From Teichococcus vastitatis (GTDB lineage Bacteria; Pseudomonadota; Alphaproteobacteria; Acetobacterales; Acetobacteraceae): a DNA stretch of 64,000 bases. The notes under the pieces are model-generated. The model was given only the letters and a program-made list of their open reading frames with translations. It did no database searches and was not told the DNA's origin. The DNA lies in NCBI RefSeq assembly GCF_003604215.1, contig NZ_QXGS01000001.1, positions 620,001 through 684,000 of the forward strand. Reading direction: 5' to 3'. A program made the translations under genes and the position numbers. The number at the start of each line of letters is the position of its first letter. Positions within the stretch are counted from its first letter, which is position 1. This document shows positions 19,414-27,608 of the stretch, piece by piece.

Positions 19414-20151
19414 TCAGCGTCCCAGATACACTTCGATGACGCGCGGGTCGTTCTGCACGCGGTCGATGCTGCCTTCCGACAGCACCGCGCCCTCGCACAG
19501 CACGGTGACCTTCTCGCCCAGTGCGCGGACGAATTCGAGGTCGTGCTCCACCACCACCACGGAACGCTGCCCGGCGATGCGGCGCAGCAGCGCGGCGGTG
19601 TGCTCGGTTTCCTGGTCGGTCATGCCGGCCACCGGCTCGTCCACCAGCAGCAACTGCGGCTCCTGCATGAGTAGCATGCCGATCTCCAGCCATTGCCGCT
19701 GGCCATGCGACAGGATGGCGGCGCGGGCACCGGCGCGATCAGCGAGCCCGATCTCGGCCAGCGTGGCCTCGATGCGGCGGCGCGCGGCAGGGGGCAGCAC
19801 CCAGCGCAGGCAGGACCAGGGATCGCGCGGCGCCTTCAGCGCCAGCTCCAGGTTCTCGAACACGGTCAGCGCGTCGAACACGGTGGGCTTCTGGAACTTG
19901 CGGCCGATTCCGAGCTCGGCGATGGCGGCCTCGTCCATCCGCGTCAGGTCGTGGTCGCCGAACTGCACCGTGCCGGCGGTGGGCCGGGTCTTGCCGGTGA
20001 TGATGTCCATCATGGTGGTCTTGCCGGCGCCATTGGGGCCGATGATGGCGCGCAGCTCGCCGGGCTCGATCACCAGGGACAGGCTGTTCAGCGCCCGGAA
20101 GCCGTCAAACACCACCGACACGCCGTCGAGGTAGAGGGTGCCCGCCTTCAC
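19414..20151 (-). CDS. urtD: UrtD, urea ABC transporter ATP-binding subunit
   Basis: A 245-residue LivG-like ATPase of the urea transporter. Walker A GPNGAGKTT, the LSHGQRQWLEIG signature and Walker B LLVDEPVAGMTDQE are all present; GKTRPTAGTV and LGIGRKFQKPTVF are typical of UrtD. The start is GTG at 20151 (VKAGTLYLDG), overlapping the urtC stop by four bases (GTGA), which implies coupled translation. Confidence 0.95.
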   Translation of the reverse strand: MKAGTLYLDGVSVVFDGFRALNSLSLVIEPGELRAIIGPNGAGKTTMMDIITGKTRPTAGTVQFGDHDLTRMDEAAIAELGIGRKFQKPTVFDALTVFENLELALKAPRDPWSCLRWVLPPAARRRIEATLAEIGLADRAGARAAILSHGQRQWLEIGMLLMQEPQLLLVDEPVAGMTDQETEHTAALLRRIAGQRSVVVVEHDLEFVRALGEKVTVLCEGAVLSEGSIDRVQNDPRVIEVYLGR

Positions 20152-21248
20152 CGTTCCTCTCCCTTGCGCATCAGGCCGATCAGGCCGCGCGGCAGGAACA
20201 GCGTCACCGCCACGAACAAGCCGCCCAGCGCGAACAGCCAGAGGTCCGGCGCGAAGGAGGTGAGCCAGGTCTTCACCGCGTTGACCGAGAAGGCGCCCAG
20301 GAGCGCGCCGACCAGCGTGCCGCGCCCGCCCACGGCGACCCAGATCACCGCCTCGATGGAGTTGCCGGGGCTGAACTCGCCGGGGTTGATGATGCCCACC
20401 AGTGGCACGTAGAGCGCGCCGCCGAGGCCCGCCAGCATGGCCGAAAGCACGAACACGCTGAGCTTCACGCTGACCGTGCTGTAGCCGAGGAAGCGGACCC
20501 GGCTTTCCGCGTCGCGCACCGCCACCAGCACGCGCCCGAGCTTGGACCGCGTCAGGTGGCGGCACAGCAGCACGGCACCGCTCAGCGACAGGAGCGCTGC
20601 GTAGAACAGCGCGGCGCGCGCGCCGGCGGTGTTCAGCTTCATGCCCAGCAATTCTTTGAAGTCGGTGAAGCCGTTATTGCCGCCGAAGCCCATGTCGTTG
20701 CGGAAGAAGGCCAGCATCAAGGCATAGGTCATCGCCTGGGTGATGATCGACAGGTACACGCCGGTGATGCGCGAGCGGAAAGCCAGCCAGCCCAGCAGCC
20801 CTGCCAGCAGCCCCGGCACGGCCAGCGCCATCAGCAATGCGAAGGGAAAGAACTGGAACCCCCACCAGTACCAGGGCAATTCCGTCCAGCCCAGGAACAC
20901 CATGAAATCCGGCAGCACCGGATGGCCGTACACGCCGCGCGGGCCGATCAGCCGCATCAGGTGCATGCCGATGGCGTAGCCGCCCAGTGCGAAGAAGGCG
21001 CCATGGCCGAGCGACAGGATGCCGGCATAGCCCCAGGCCAGGTCGATCGCCAGCGCCAGCATGGCGTAGCACATCCATTTGCCTGACACCGACACGATGA
21101 AGTCCGAGGCGTGTAGCGCATGGTCAGGTGGCAGCCGGTTCAGCAGCGGCAGCAAGGCCAGGATCAGCAGCCCGGCGAGCAGCAGGCCGCGCAGGATCAG
21201 CGCCCGGGTCGGCCGCAGGCGCGGGGTTTCGGCGGTGGTGGCGCTCAC
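20148..21248 (-). CDS. urtC: UrtC, urea ABC transporter permease
   Basis: A 366-residue LivM-like membrane permease with about nine or ten predicted helices. Diagnostic UrtC segments include SGKWMCYAMLALAIDLAWGY, LSLGHGAFFALGGYA, TGVYLSIITQAMTYALM and AFFRNDMGFGGNNGFTDF; PLVGIINPGEFSP and EAVIWVAVGGRGTL lie nearer the C-terminus. Start is GTG at 21248 (VSATTAETPRL), overlapping the urtB stop by four bases. Together with UrtB it forms the transmembrane channel for urea. Confidence 0.95.
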   Translation of the reverse strand: MSATTAETPRLRPTRALILRGLLLAGLLILALLPLLNRLPPDHALHASDFIVSVSGKWMCYAMLALAIDLAWGYAGILSLGHGAFFALGGYAIGMHLMRLIGPRGVYGHPVLPDFMVFLGWTELPWYWWGFQFFPFALLMALAVPGLLAGLLGWLAFRSRITGVYLSIITQAMTYALMLAFFRNDMGFGGNNGFTDFKELLGMKLNTAGARAALFYAALLSLSGAVLLCRHLTRSKLGRVLVAVRDAESRVRFLGYSTVSVKLSVFVLSAMLAGLGGALYVPLVGIINPGEFSPGNSIEAVIWVAVGGRGTLVGALLGAFSVNAVKTWLTSFAPDLWLFALGGLFVAVTLFLPRGLIGLMRKGEER

Positions 21249-22807
21249 TGTTCCGCGGCCCTTCCCTTCAGCGCGAACAAACCCTTCGGCCGGCGCTGGA
21301 TGAACAGCATGATGCCGACCAGCACGGCGATCTTGGCCAGCACCGCGCCGGCCCAGGGCTCCAGCAGCTTGTTGACGATGCCCAGCGTGAAGGCGCCGAT
21401 CATGGTGCCGGCGAGCGAGCCGACGCCGCCGAACACCACCACCATGAAGCTGTCGATGATGTAGCCGGTACCGAGATTGGGCGAGACGTTGTCCACCTGA
21501 CTCAGCGCCACCCCCGCCATGCCGGCGATGCCGGAGCCGAAGGCGAAGGTCATGGCGTCGACGCGCCCGGTGCGGATGCCCATGGTGGCGGCGATGCGGC
21601 GGTTCTGCACCACGGCGCGCATCTCCAGCCCGAAGCGGGTGAAGCGGATCGCGGCGACCGCGAGGCCCAGCACCACCAGGGCGAACAGGATGATCCAGAG
21701 CCGGTTCTGCGTCACGGTGATGTCGCCCGGTAGCGCCAGCGTGCCCTGCATCCAGGCCGGGCTGACCACCTCGCGGTTCTGTGCCCCGAAGAGCAGGCGC
21801 ACCGCCTGCTGCAGGATCATGCCGACGCCGAAGGTCATCAGCAGGGTCTCGAGCGGCCGGCCGTAGAGATGCCGGATCAGGCCGCGCTCCAGCGCCACGC
21901 CCACCGCGGCCGTCACCAGGAACGCGGCCGGCACCGACACCGGCAGCGACCAGGGTGCCAGCCACGGAACACCGCGGAACCCCTCCTGCACCATCACCGT
22001 GGTGTAGGCGCCAAGCATCACCATCTCGCCATGCGCCATGTTGATGATGCCCATGACCCCGAAGGTGATGGCGAGGCCAAGTGCCGCCAGCAGCAGGATC
22101 GAGCCGAGGGACAGGCCCTGGAACACCGTCTCGGCCGCCTGGCGGATCTGCAGCCGGGCGTCGATCGCCGCGATGGCGGCGTCGATCGGCGCGGCCAGGG
22201 CGGGGTTCGCCGCGCGTGCCTCCAGCAGCAGGCTGCGGGCCTCGGCCGAGCCGCTGCCCGACAGGATCTCGATGCCCTGGCGCCTGGCGGCCTCATCAGC
22301 GGCGACGAGGCGGGACGCGGCCAGGGCCAGTTCCATGCGCGCGCGCACCAGCGGCGCGGCCTCCCGCGCCAGCGCCTGTTCCAGCAGCGGGATGTTGTCA
22401 GCGCTGCGGCTGCGGAACAGCCCGTCCGCAGCCTGCAGTCGCGCGCCCTCCTGCGGTGCCACCAGTTGCAGCCGGCCGAGCGCGCCGCGCAGCGCGGCCC
22501 GGACGCGGTTGTTGATGCGCACCGTCTCGCCCGGCGCGGCGGGGGTTCCGGCCACGGCCTCCACCACCGTGCCGTCCTGCTCCAGCAGAAGCGTGCCATC
22601 GGCACGTTTCTGGAGCCGTCCCTCCCCCAGCGCCTGCAGCAACGGCAGGGCGCGGGCATCGCCGAGGGCACCGAGGCGCTCCACCGTTTCCACCTGGGCT
22701 CCGAAGCCGCCGGACAGGCCGGCGGCCAGGGTCTCGAAGCGGTCCTGTGCCCGCAGCGGCGCCGCCAGCAGCAGGAAGAGCGCCATCACCAGGCACAGGA
22801 CGCGCAT
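21245..22807 (-). CDS. urtB: UrtB, urea ABC transporter permease with periplasmic N-terminal extension
   Basis: A 520-residue LivH-like permease. Residues 1-20 are a signal-like segment (LVMALFLLLAAPLRAQ), followed by a helical, soluble region to about residue 225, and then the permease proper: QGLSLGSILLLAALGLAITFG, GVMGIINMAHGEMVMLGAY, RPLETLLMTFGVGMILQQ, AVVQNRRIAATMGI and DSFMVVVFGGVGSL. The long N-terminal region is a recognised feature of UrtB and distinguishes it from plain LivH. The ATG at 22807 is four bases before the end of urtA on the transcript. Confidence 0.95.
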   Translation of the reverse strand: MRVLCLVMALFLLLAAPLRAQDRFETLAAGLSGGFGAQVETVERLGALGDARALPLLQALGEGRLQKRADGTLLLEQDGTVVEAVAGTPAAPGETVRINNRVRAALRGALGRLQLVAPQEGARLQAADGLFRSRSADNIPLLEQALAREAAPLVRARMELALAASRLVAADEAARRQGIEILSGSGSAEARSLLLEARAANPALAAPIDAAIAAIDARLQIRQAAETVFQGLSLGSILLLAALGLAITFGVMGIINMAHGEMVMLGAYTTVMVQEGFRGVPWLAPWSLPVSVPAAFLVTAAVGVALERGLIRHLYGRPLETLLMTFGVGMILQQAVRLLFGAQNREVVSPAWMQGTLALPGDITVTQNRLWIILFALVVLGLAVAAIRFTRFGLEMRAVVQNRRIAATMGIRTGRVDAMTFAFGSGIAGMAGVALSQVDNVSPNLGTGYIIDSFMVVVFGGVGSLAGTMIGAFTLGIVNKLLEPWAGAVLAKIAVLVGIMLFIQRRPKGLFALKGRAAEQ

Positions 22808-22811
22808 GGCC

Positions 22812-24062
22812 TCAGCCGGCCTTGGCGCGGTTGGCGTTCTCGGGGATGAAGGGCGACCAGTTCTCCGCCCGGATGGCGTCGGCCGTCTTGTGGACGATGC
22901 TGAACTGGCCATCCTCCTGGATCTCGCCGATCATTACCGGCTTCGACAGGTGGTGGTTCTCCCACATCTGCTCGGTGTAACCGGAGGGTGCTGCGACCTT
23001 CTGGCCGTACATGGCGGTGCGCACCGCATCCACCGCCGTGGTCCTGGCCTGGGTCACCGCCTGTGCCCACATCCGGAACCCGGTATAGGTGGCTTCCATC
23101 GGGTCATTGGTGACGCGCTTCGGGTTCTTGATGTAGCTGGCCCACATCTGCTTGAACTCGGCATTCGCCGGGCCTTCGACCGACATGAAGTAGTTCCAGG
23201 CGGCCAGATGGCCGACCAACGGCTTGGTGTCGATGCCGGCCAACTCCTCCTCGCCGACTGAGAAGGCGACTGACGGGATGTCCTCGGCCTTGATGCCCTG
23301 GTTGCCCAGTTCGCGATAGAACGGCACGTTGGCGTCGCCGTTGATGGTCGACACGATCGCCGTCTTCTTGCCCTGGCTGGCGAAGGTCTTCACGCGGGAC
23401 ACGATGCCCTGCCAGTCGGAATGGCCGAAGGGGGTGTATTCCTCCAGAATGTCGGCATCCGCGATGCCCTTGCTGTTCAGGAAGGCACGCAGGATGCGGT
23501 TGGTGGTGCGCGGGTAGACGTAGTCGGTTCCGAGCAGCGCGATGCGCCTCGCGCTGCCGCCATCGTCGCTCATCAGGTAATCCACCGCCGGGATTGCCTG
23601 CTGGTTCGGCGCGGCGCCGGTGTAGAACACGTTCCTCGACTGCTCCTCGCCCTCGTACTGCACAGGGTAGAACAGCAGGCCGTTCAGCTCCTCGAACACC
23701 GGCAGCACGGATTTGCGGGACACCGAGGTCCAGCAGCCGAAGGTCACGTCCACCTTGTGGACCTGCAGCAGCTCGCGCGCCTTCTCGGCGAACAGCGGCC
23801 AGTTGGAGGCGGGATCCACCACCACGGCTTCCAGCTTGCGGCCCAGGATGCCGCCCTTCCTGTTCTGGTCCTCCACCATCATCAGCACGGTGTCGCGCAG
23901 CGCGGTCTCGCTGATCGCCATGGTGCCGGACAGCGAGTGCAGCACACCCACCCTGATGGGGCCGCTGTTCTGCGCCAGGGCGGGCCGCAGCGCCGGCAGG
24001 GCCAGGGCGCCGGCCGCGCCGCCCAGCAGGGCACGGCGGGAAAAGGGATGCCTGTGGATCAT
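22812..24062 (-). CDS. urtA: UrtA, urea-binding periplasmic protein
   Basis: A 416-residue solute-binding protein of the type I periplasmic fold that delivers urea to UrtBC. A twin-arginine-like signal SRRALLGGAAGALALPALR ends ALAQ near residue 30. The mature protein begins IRVGVLHSLSGTMAISE, with VEDQNRKGGILGRKLE, FGCWTSVSRKSVLPVFE, LLFYPVQYEGEEQS and FTGFRMW-type blocks characteristic of UrtA (FmdD-type amide-binding proteins are similar). ATG 24062 has GCAGGAGC upstream. It is first in urtABCDE and divergent from the sensor-kinase/urease operon across a 207-base gap with a perfect palindrome. Confidence 0.95.
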   Translation of the reverse strand: MIHRHPFSRRALLGGAAGALALPALRPALAQNSGPIRVGVLHSLSGTMAISETALRDTVLMMVEDQNRKGGILGRKLEAVVVDPASNWPLFAEKARELLQVHKVDVTFGCWTSVSRKSVLPVFEELNGLLFYPVQYEGEEQSRNVFYTGAAPNQQAIPAVDYLMSDDGGSARRIALLGTDYVYPRTTNRILRAFLNSKGIADADILEEYTPFGHSDWQGIVSRVKTFASQGKKTAIVSTINGDANVPFYRELGNQGIKAEDIPSVAFSVGEEELAGIDTKPLVGHLAAWNYFMSVEGPANAEFKQMWASYIKNPKRVTNDPMEATYTGFRMWAQAVTQARTTAVDAVRTAMYGQKVAAPSGYTEQMWENHHLSKPVMIGEIQEDGQFSIVHKTADAIRAENWSPFIPENANRAKAG

Positions 24063-24165
24063 GGGAGGACGCTCCTGCCCTGAGGGCGGTCTGGAGGGCT
24101 GTCTGGAAGGCCGCGAAGATGTAGCTTGCGGCCGGCACTTTCCGTGTCCGCCCGGCGCAGGCGAA

Positions 24166-24181
24166 TACGTCAAATGACGTA
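24166..24181. promoter_or_regulatory. perfect 7-2-7 palindrome in the urtA / sensor-kinase divergent gap
   Basis: TACGTCA-AA-TGACGTA is a perfect inverted repeat with two-base centre, about 104 bases upstream of the urtA ATG and 85 bases upstream of the kinase ATG. The 7-2-7 arrangement, with half-sites beginning TAC, is that of NarL-type response-regulator operators. The response regulator encoded at 27605-28507 has such a DNA-binding domain, so this is the obvious candidate operator. The minus-strand copy also contains TTGACG, which could serve as a -35 element for urtA. Confidence 0.55.
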
Positions 24182-24269
24182 GGGGCCCGCCGCTTGACGC
24201 CGGCGGGAGCCGGGCCGCACTCTCGGCTCCTACCCGCCGCACTCCCCCGCCGCACTCCTGGGACCCAGC

Positions 24270-27200
24270 ATGGCCAATCGCCAGCGCATCCTGCGCATCC
24301 GGCGCGACTACAATCGCTGGGTCGCCGACGAGACGATGGAAGACTACGCCCTCCGCTTCACCGCCGTGAGCGCGCGCCGATGGTCGCCTTTCCGGGTGGC
24401 CGGCACAGCGCTGGGCTCGATCTCCTTTCTGGCGCTGGAAGCGATCGGCGGCACGCTCACGGTGGCGCACGGCTTCACCAACAGTGTCGCCGCCATCCTG
24501 TTCGTCTCGGTGCTGATCTTCCTGGCCAGCCTGCCGATCTGCCTGGCCGCGGCGCGCGCCGGCGTGGACGTGGACCTGCTGACCCGCGGTGCCGGCTTCG
24601 GCTACATCGGATCCACCATCACCTCGCTGATCTACGCCTCCTTCACCTTCATCTTCTTCGGCATCGAGGCGGCGATCCTGGCCGCCATGCTGGACAGCTT
24701 CTTCGGCGTGCCGCTCTGGCTGGGATACATCCTGTGCGCGGCGGTGGTGGTGCCGCTGGTGATCCACGGCATCACCTTCATCAGCCGGGTGCAGACCTGG
24801 ACCCAGCCGGTGTGGCTGGTGCTCAACATCCTGCCACTGATCGCGCTGATGCTGGCGCATCCCGGATGGCTGTCGGACTGGACGACGTATGCCGGCGTGC
24901 GCGGCACGGGCGGCTTCGACCTGCTGGCCTTCGGCGCCGCCGCCTCTATCCTGTTCGCGCTGATCACCCAGACGGGCGAGCAGGTGGACTACATCCGCTT
25001 CATGCCGCCGCGCGCCACGCAGCGCGGTTGGGTCTGGTGGCTGGCGCTGCTGACTGGCGGCCCGGGCTGGATCGTGTTCGACGTGCTGAAGCTGCTGGCC
25101 GGCTCCTTTCTCGCCTATGCCGCCCTCCGCTCCGGCCTGTCGCTGGCCCAGGCGGTGCAGCCGGCCGAGATGTACCGCCTGGCCTTCGGCGTGCTGATCG
25201 CCTCCCCGGCGCTGGTGCTGGCGGTCACCGCGGTCTTCGTCGCGCTGTCGCAGATCAAGATCAACGTCACCAACGCCTATGCGGGCTCGCTCGCCTGGTC
25301 GAACTTCTTTTCCCGCCTGACGCACAGCCATCCCGGGCGCGTGGTGTGGCTGGTGTTCAATATCGCGGTGGCGCTGCTGCTGATGGAGCTCGGAGTCTAC
25401 AACACCATCGAGCAGGTGCTGTTCGTGTATTCCAACGTCGCCGCCGCCTGGATGGGTGCGCTGGTGGCCGACCTCGCGGTGAACAAGCCGCTCGGCCTCA
25501 GCCCGCCGGGCATCGAGTTCAAGCGCGCCCACCTGTATGACGTGAACCCGGTAGGCGTGGGCAGCATGGCGCTGTCGGTGCTGCTGTCGTTTCTCGCCTA
25601 TTACGGCTTTCTCGGCACGGTGGCGCAGGCGCTGTCCACCTTCATCGCCTTCGGCACCGCCTTCGCCGCCGCCCCGCTGATCGCGTGGGCCACGGGCGGG
25701 CGCTTCTACCTGGCGCGCCGGCCGCGCGCCGCCTGGGCCAGCGAGCCGAACCTGGAATGCGTCATCTGCGAGCACCGGTTCGAGCCGCCCGACATGGCCT
25801 ATTGCCCGGTCTACACTGGCCCGATCTGCTCGCTCTGCTGCACGCTCGATGCCCGCTGCGGCGATGGATGCAAGCCGCATGCGCGGCTTTCGGCACAGGT
25901 GATGGCGCCGCTGCGCGCCGTTCTGCCGCCGGCGGCGCTGCGTTCGCTGGCAACGCCGGTCGGTGCCTTCGTCGTGGTGTTCGTGATCTTCGCCGCCATC
26001 ATGGGGCTGGTGTTTCTCGGCATCCGGGCGCAGACGCCGCCCAGCGCCGCGTTGGATGCCGCCTTCTGGAAGGCCTTCTTCGTGCTGGTGGTGATCGGCG
26101 GTATCGTCGCCTGGACCCTGGTGCTGGCGCATCAGAGCCGCGCCGTGGCACGGGAGGAAACCCGCCGTCAGACCAGCCTGCTGATGAGCGAGATCCGTGC
26201 CCACCAGCGCACCGACGCGGCGCTGCAGAAGGCCAAGGAAGCCGCCGAGCGCGCCAACCAGGCCAAGAGCCGCTACGTGATCGGCATCAGCCATGAGCTG
26301 CGCTCGCCGCTCAACGCCATCCTGGGTTATGCCCAGCTGCTGGAACGCGACGCGAGCATCCCCGAGCGGCGGCGGGACGGCGTGCGCACCATCCGCCGCT
26401 CCGGCGAGCATCTGGCGGCACTGATCGAGGGGCTGCTCGACATCTCCAAGATCGAGGCCGGGCGGATCGAGTTGTACCGCGACGAGATCCGCTTTCCCGA
26501 ATTCCTGGAGCAGATCGTGCAGATGCTGCGGCTGCAGGCCGAGGCCAAGAGCATCGCCTTCGCCTTCGACGCGCCGCCGCGCCTGCCCGAGCTGGTGCAC
26601 ACCGATGAACGCCGGCTGCGGCAGATCCTGATCAACCTGCTGTCCAACGCGATCAAGTTCACCCGGCAGGGCAGCGTCACCCTGCGCCTTCGCTTTCGCT
26701 CCGAGGTGGCCGAGTTCGAGGTGATCGACACCGGCATCGGCATCGCCGAGGACGACCTCGCCCGGATCTTCGAGCCATTCCAGCGCGGCGCCAACGCGCA
26801 CGCGCCGTCCACCCCCGGCGTCGGCCTGGGCCTCACCATCACCAAGACGCTGGTGGAGGTGATGGGCGGCGACATCACGGCCAGCAGCCGCCTCGGCGAG
26901 GGCAGCCGGTTCCGCGTGCGCCTGTTGCTGTCCGGCAGGAACGCCCCGCCGGCCGAGGCGGAGCGCCCGGTCACCGGCCACGGCGCCAACCGCGTAATCG
27001 AGGTGCTGGTGGCCGATGACGATCCGGCGCACCGCGCGCTGATGGCCGACCTGCTGGAGCCGATCGGCTTCCGCGTGCGACAGGCCGCCGATGGCGCCGC
27101 CTGCCTGGCCCTGGCGCGGCAGGCGGCGCCGGACCTGTTCCTGCTCGACATCGCCATGCCCGGCATGAGTGGCTGGGAGCTGGCGCGGCGGCTGCGCGAG

Positions 27201-27608
27201 GCCGGGCAGGCCGCGCCGATCATCATGGTGTCCGCCAACGCGCTGGAGCTGGCCCCGCCGGCCGAGGCGCGCGGCACGGTCGAGCACCATGACGACGTGC
27301 TGCCCAAACCGGTCTCGGTCAGCGCCCTGCTGGAGAAGGCGGCCGCGCTGCTCGGCGTCACCTGGCGCTTCGCCGAGGCGCCGCCCCCGGGCGTGGCGCA
27401 TCCGGGCGCGGCGCGGCTGACCGCGGCGCAGGCGGCCAATCTGCGGCAGCTCGCCGCCATCGGCTATGTCGGCGGCATCCGCGAGCGGCTGGACGCGCTG
27501 GAAACGGAAAGCCCAGACGCCGCGCCGGCCATCGCCGAGCTGCGCGGCTTCATCTCCGAGTACCGGCTCGACGCCTTTCTCGCCGCCCTGCCGGAGGAGG
27601 AGGCATGA
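24270..27608 (+). CDS. hybrid histidine kinase with NCS1 permease-like sensor domain
   Basis: A 1112-residue membrane hybrid kinase. Residues about 20-485 are an NCS1 (purine-cytosine permease-like) membrane domain with about 12 helices, including QTGEQVDYIRFMPP and INVTNAYAGSLAWSNFFSRL. Residues 497-534 hold eight cysteines (497, 500, 512, 520, 523, 524, 530, 534), a likely metal or Fe-S module. Two more helices (about 564-584 and 602-620) and a coiled coil lead to the kinase: H-box His675 in SHELRSPLNAIL, N-box Asn793 in NLLSNAIKF, G-boxes DTGIGIAEDD and GVGLGLTI. A receiver domain (about 910-1028) has phosphoacceptor Asp960 in LLDIAMPG. A helical tail completes it. Position between urt and ure genes suggests it senses urea or a related nitrogen compound, or flux of it; ligand and transport activity are unproven. 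Confidence 0.88.
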   Translation: MANRQRILRIRRDYNRWVADETMEDYALRFTAVSARRWSPFRVAGTALGSISFLALEAIGGTLTVAHGFTNSVAAILFVSVLIFLASLPICLAAARAGVDVDLLTRGAGFGYIGSTITSLIYASFTFIFFGIEAAILAAMLDSFFGVPLWLGYILCAAVVVPLVIHGITFISRVQTWTQPVWLVLNILPLIALMLAHPGWLSDWTTYAGVRGTGGFDLLAFGAAASILFALITQTGEQVDYIRFMPPRATQRGWVWWLALLTGGPGWIVFDVLKLLAGSFLAYAALRSGLSLAQAVQPAEMYRLAFGVLIASPALVLAVTAVFVALSQIKINVTNAYAGSLAWSNFFSRLTHSHPGRVVWLVFNIAVALLLMELGVYNTIEQVLFVYSNVAAAWMGALVADLAVNKPLGLSPPGIEFKRAHLYDVNPVGVGSMALSVLLSFLAYYGFLGTVAQALSTFIAFGTAFAAAPLIAWATGGRFYLARRPRAAWASEPNLECVICEHRFEPPDMAYCPVYTGPICSLCCTLDARCGDGCKPHARLSAQVMAPLRAVLPPAALRSLATPVGAFVVVFVIFAAIMGLVFLGIRAQTPPSAALDAAFWKAFFVLVVIGGIVAWTLVLAHQSRAVAREETRRQTSLLMSEIRAHQRTDAALQKAKEAAERANQAKSRYVIGISHELRSPLNAILGYAQLLERDASIPERRRDGVRTIRRSGEHLAALIEGLLDISKIEAGRIELYRDEIRFPEFLEQIVQMLRLQAEAKSIAFAFDAPPRLPELVHTDERRLRQILINLLSNAIKFTRQGSVTLRLRFRSEVAEFEVIDTGIGIAEDDLARIFEPFQRGANAHAPSTPGVGLGLTITKTLVEVMGGDITASSRLGEGSRFRVRLLLSGRNAPPAEAERPVTGHGANRVIEVLVADDDPAHRALMADLLEPIGFRVRQAADGAACLALARQAAPDLFLLDIAMPGMSGWELARRLREAGQAAPIIMVSANALELAPPAEARGTVEHHDDVLPKPVSVSALLEKAAALLGVTWRFAEAPPPGVAHPGAARLTAAQAANLRQLAAIGYVGGIRERLDALETESPDAAPAIAELRGFISEYRLDAFLAALPEEEA

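Noticed and set aside
24063-24269. NtrC site or sigma-54 promoter in the urt/kinase gap
   Set aside because: A GCAC...GTG stretch (24136-24145) has the wrong spacing, and no GG-N10-GC element with TGGCAC was found on either strand.
24063-27401. Very long minus-strand open frame continuing upstream of urtA (to 27401), antisense to the kinase
   Set aside because: It is the mirror of the kinase reading frame in GC-rich DNA: the predicted protein is His/Gln/Arg-rich without motifs, and urtA has its own signal peptide and ribosome site at 24062.
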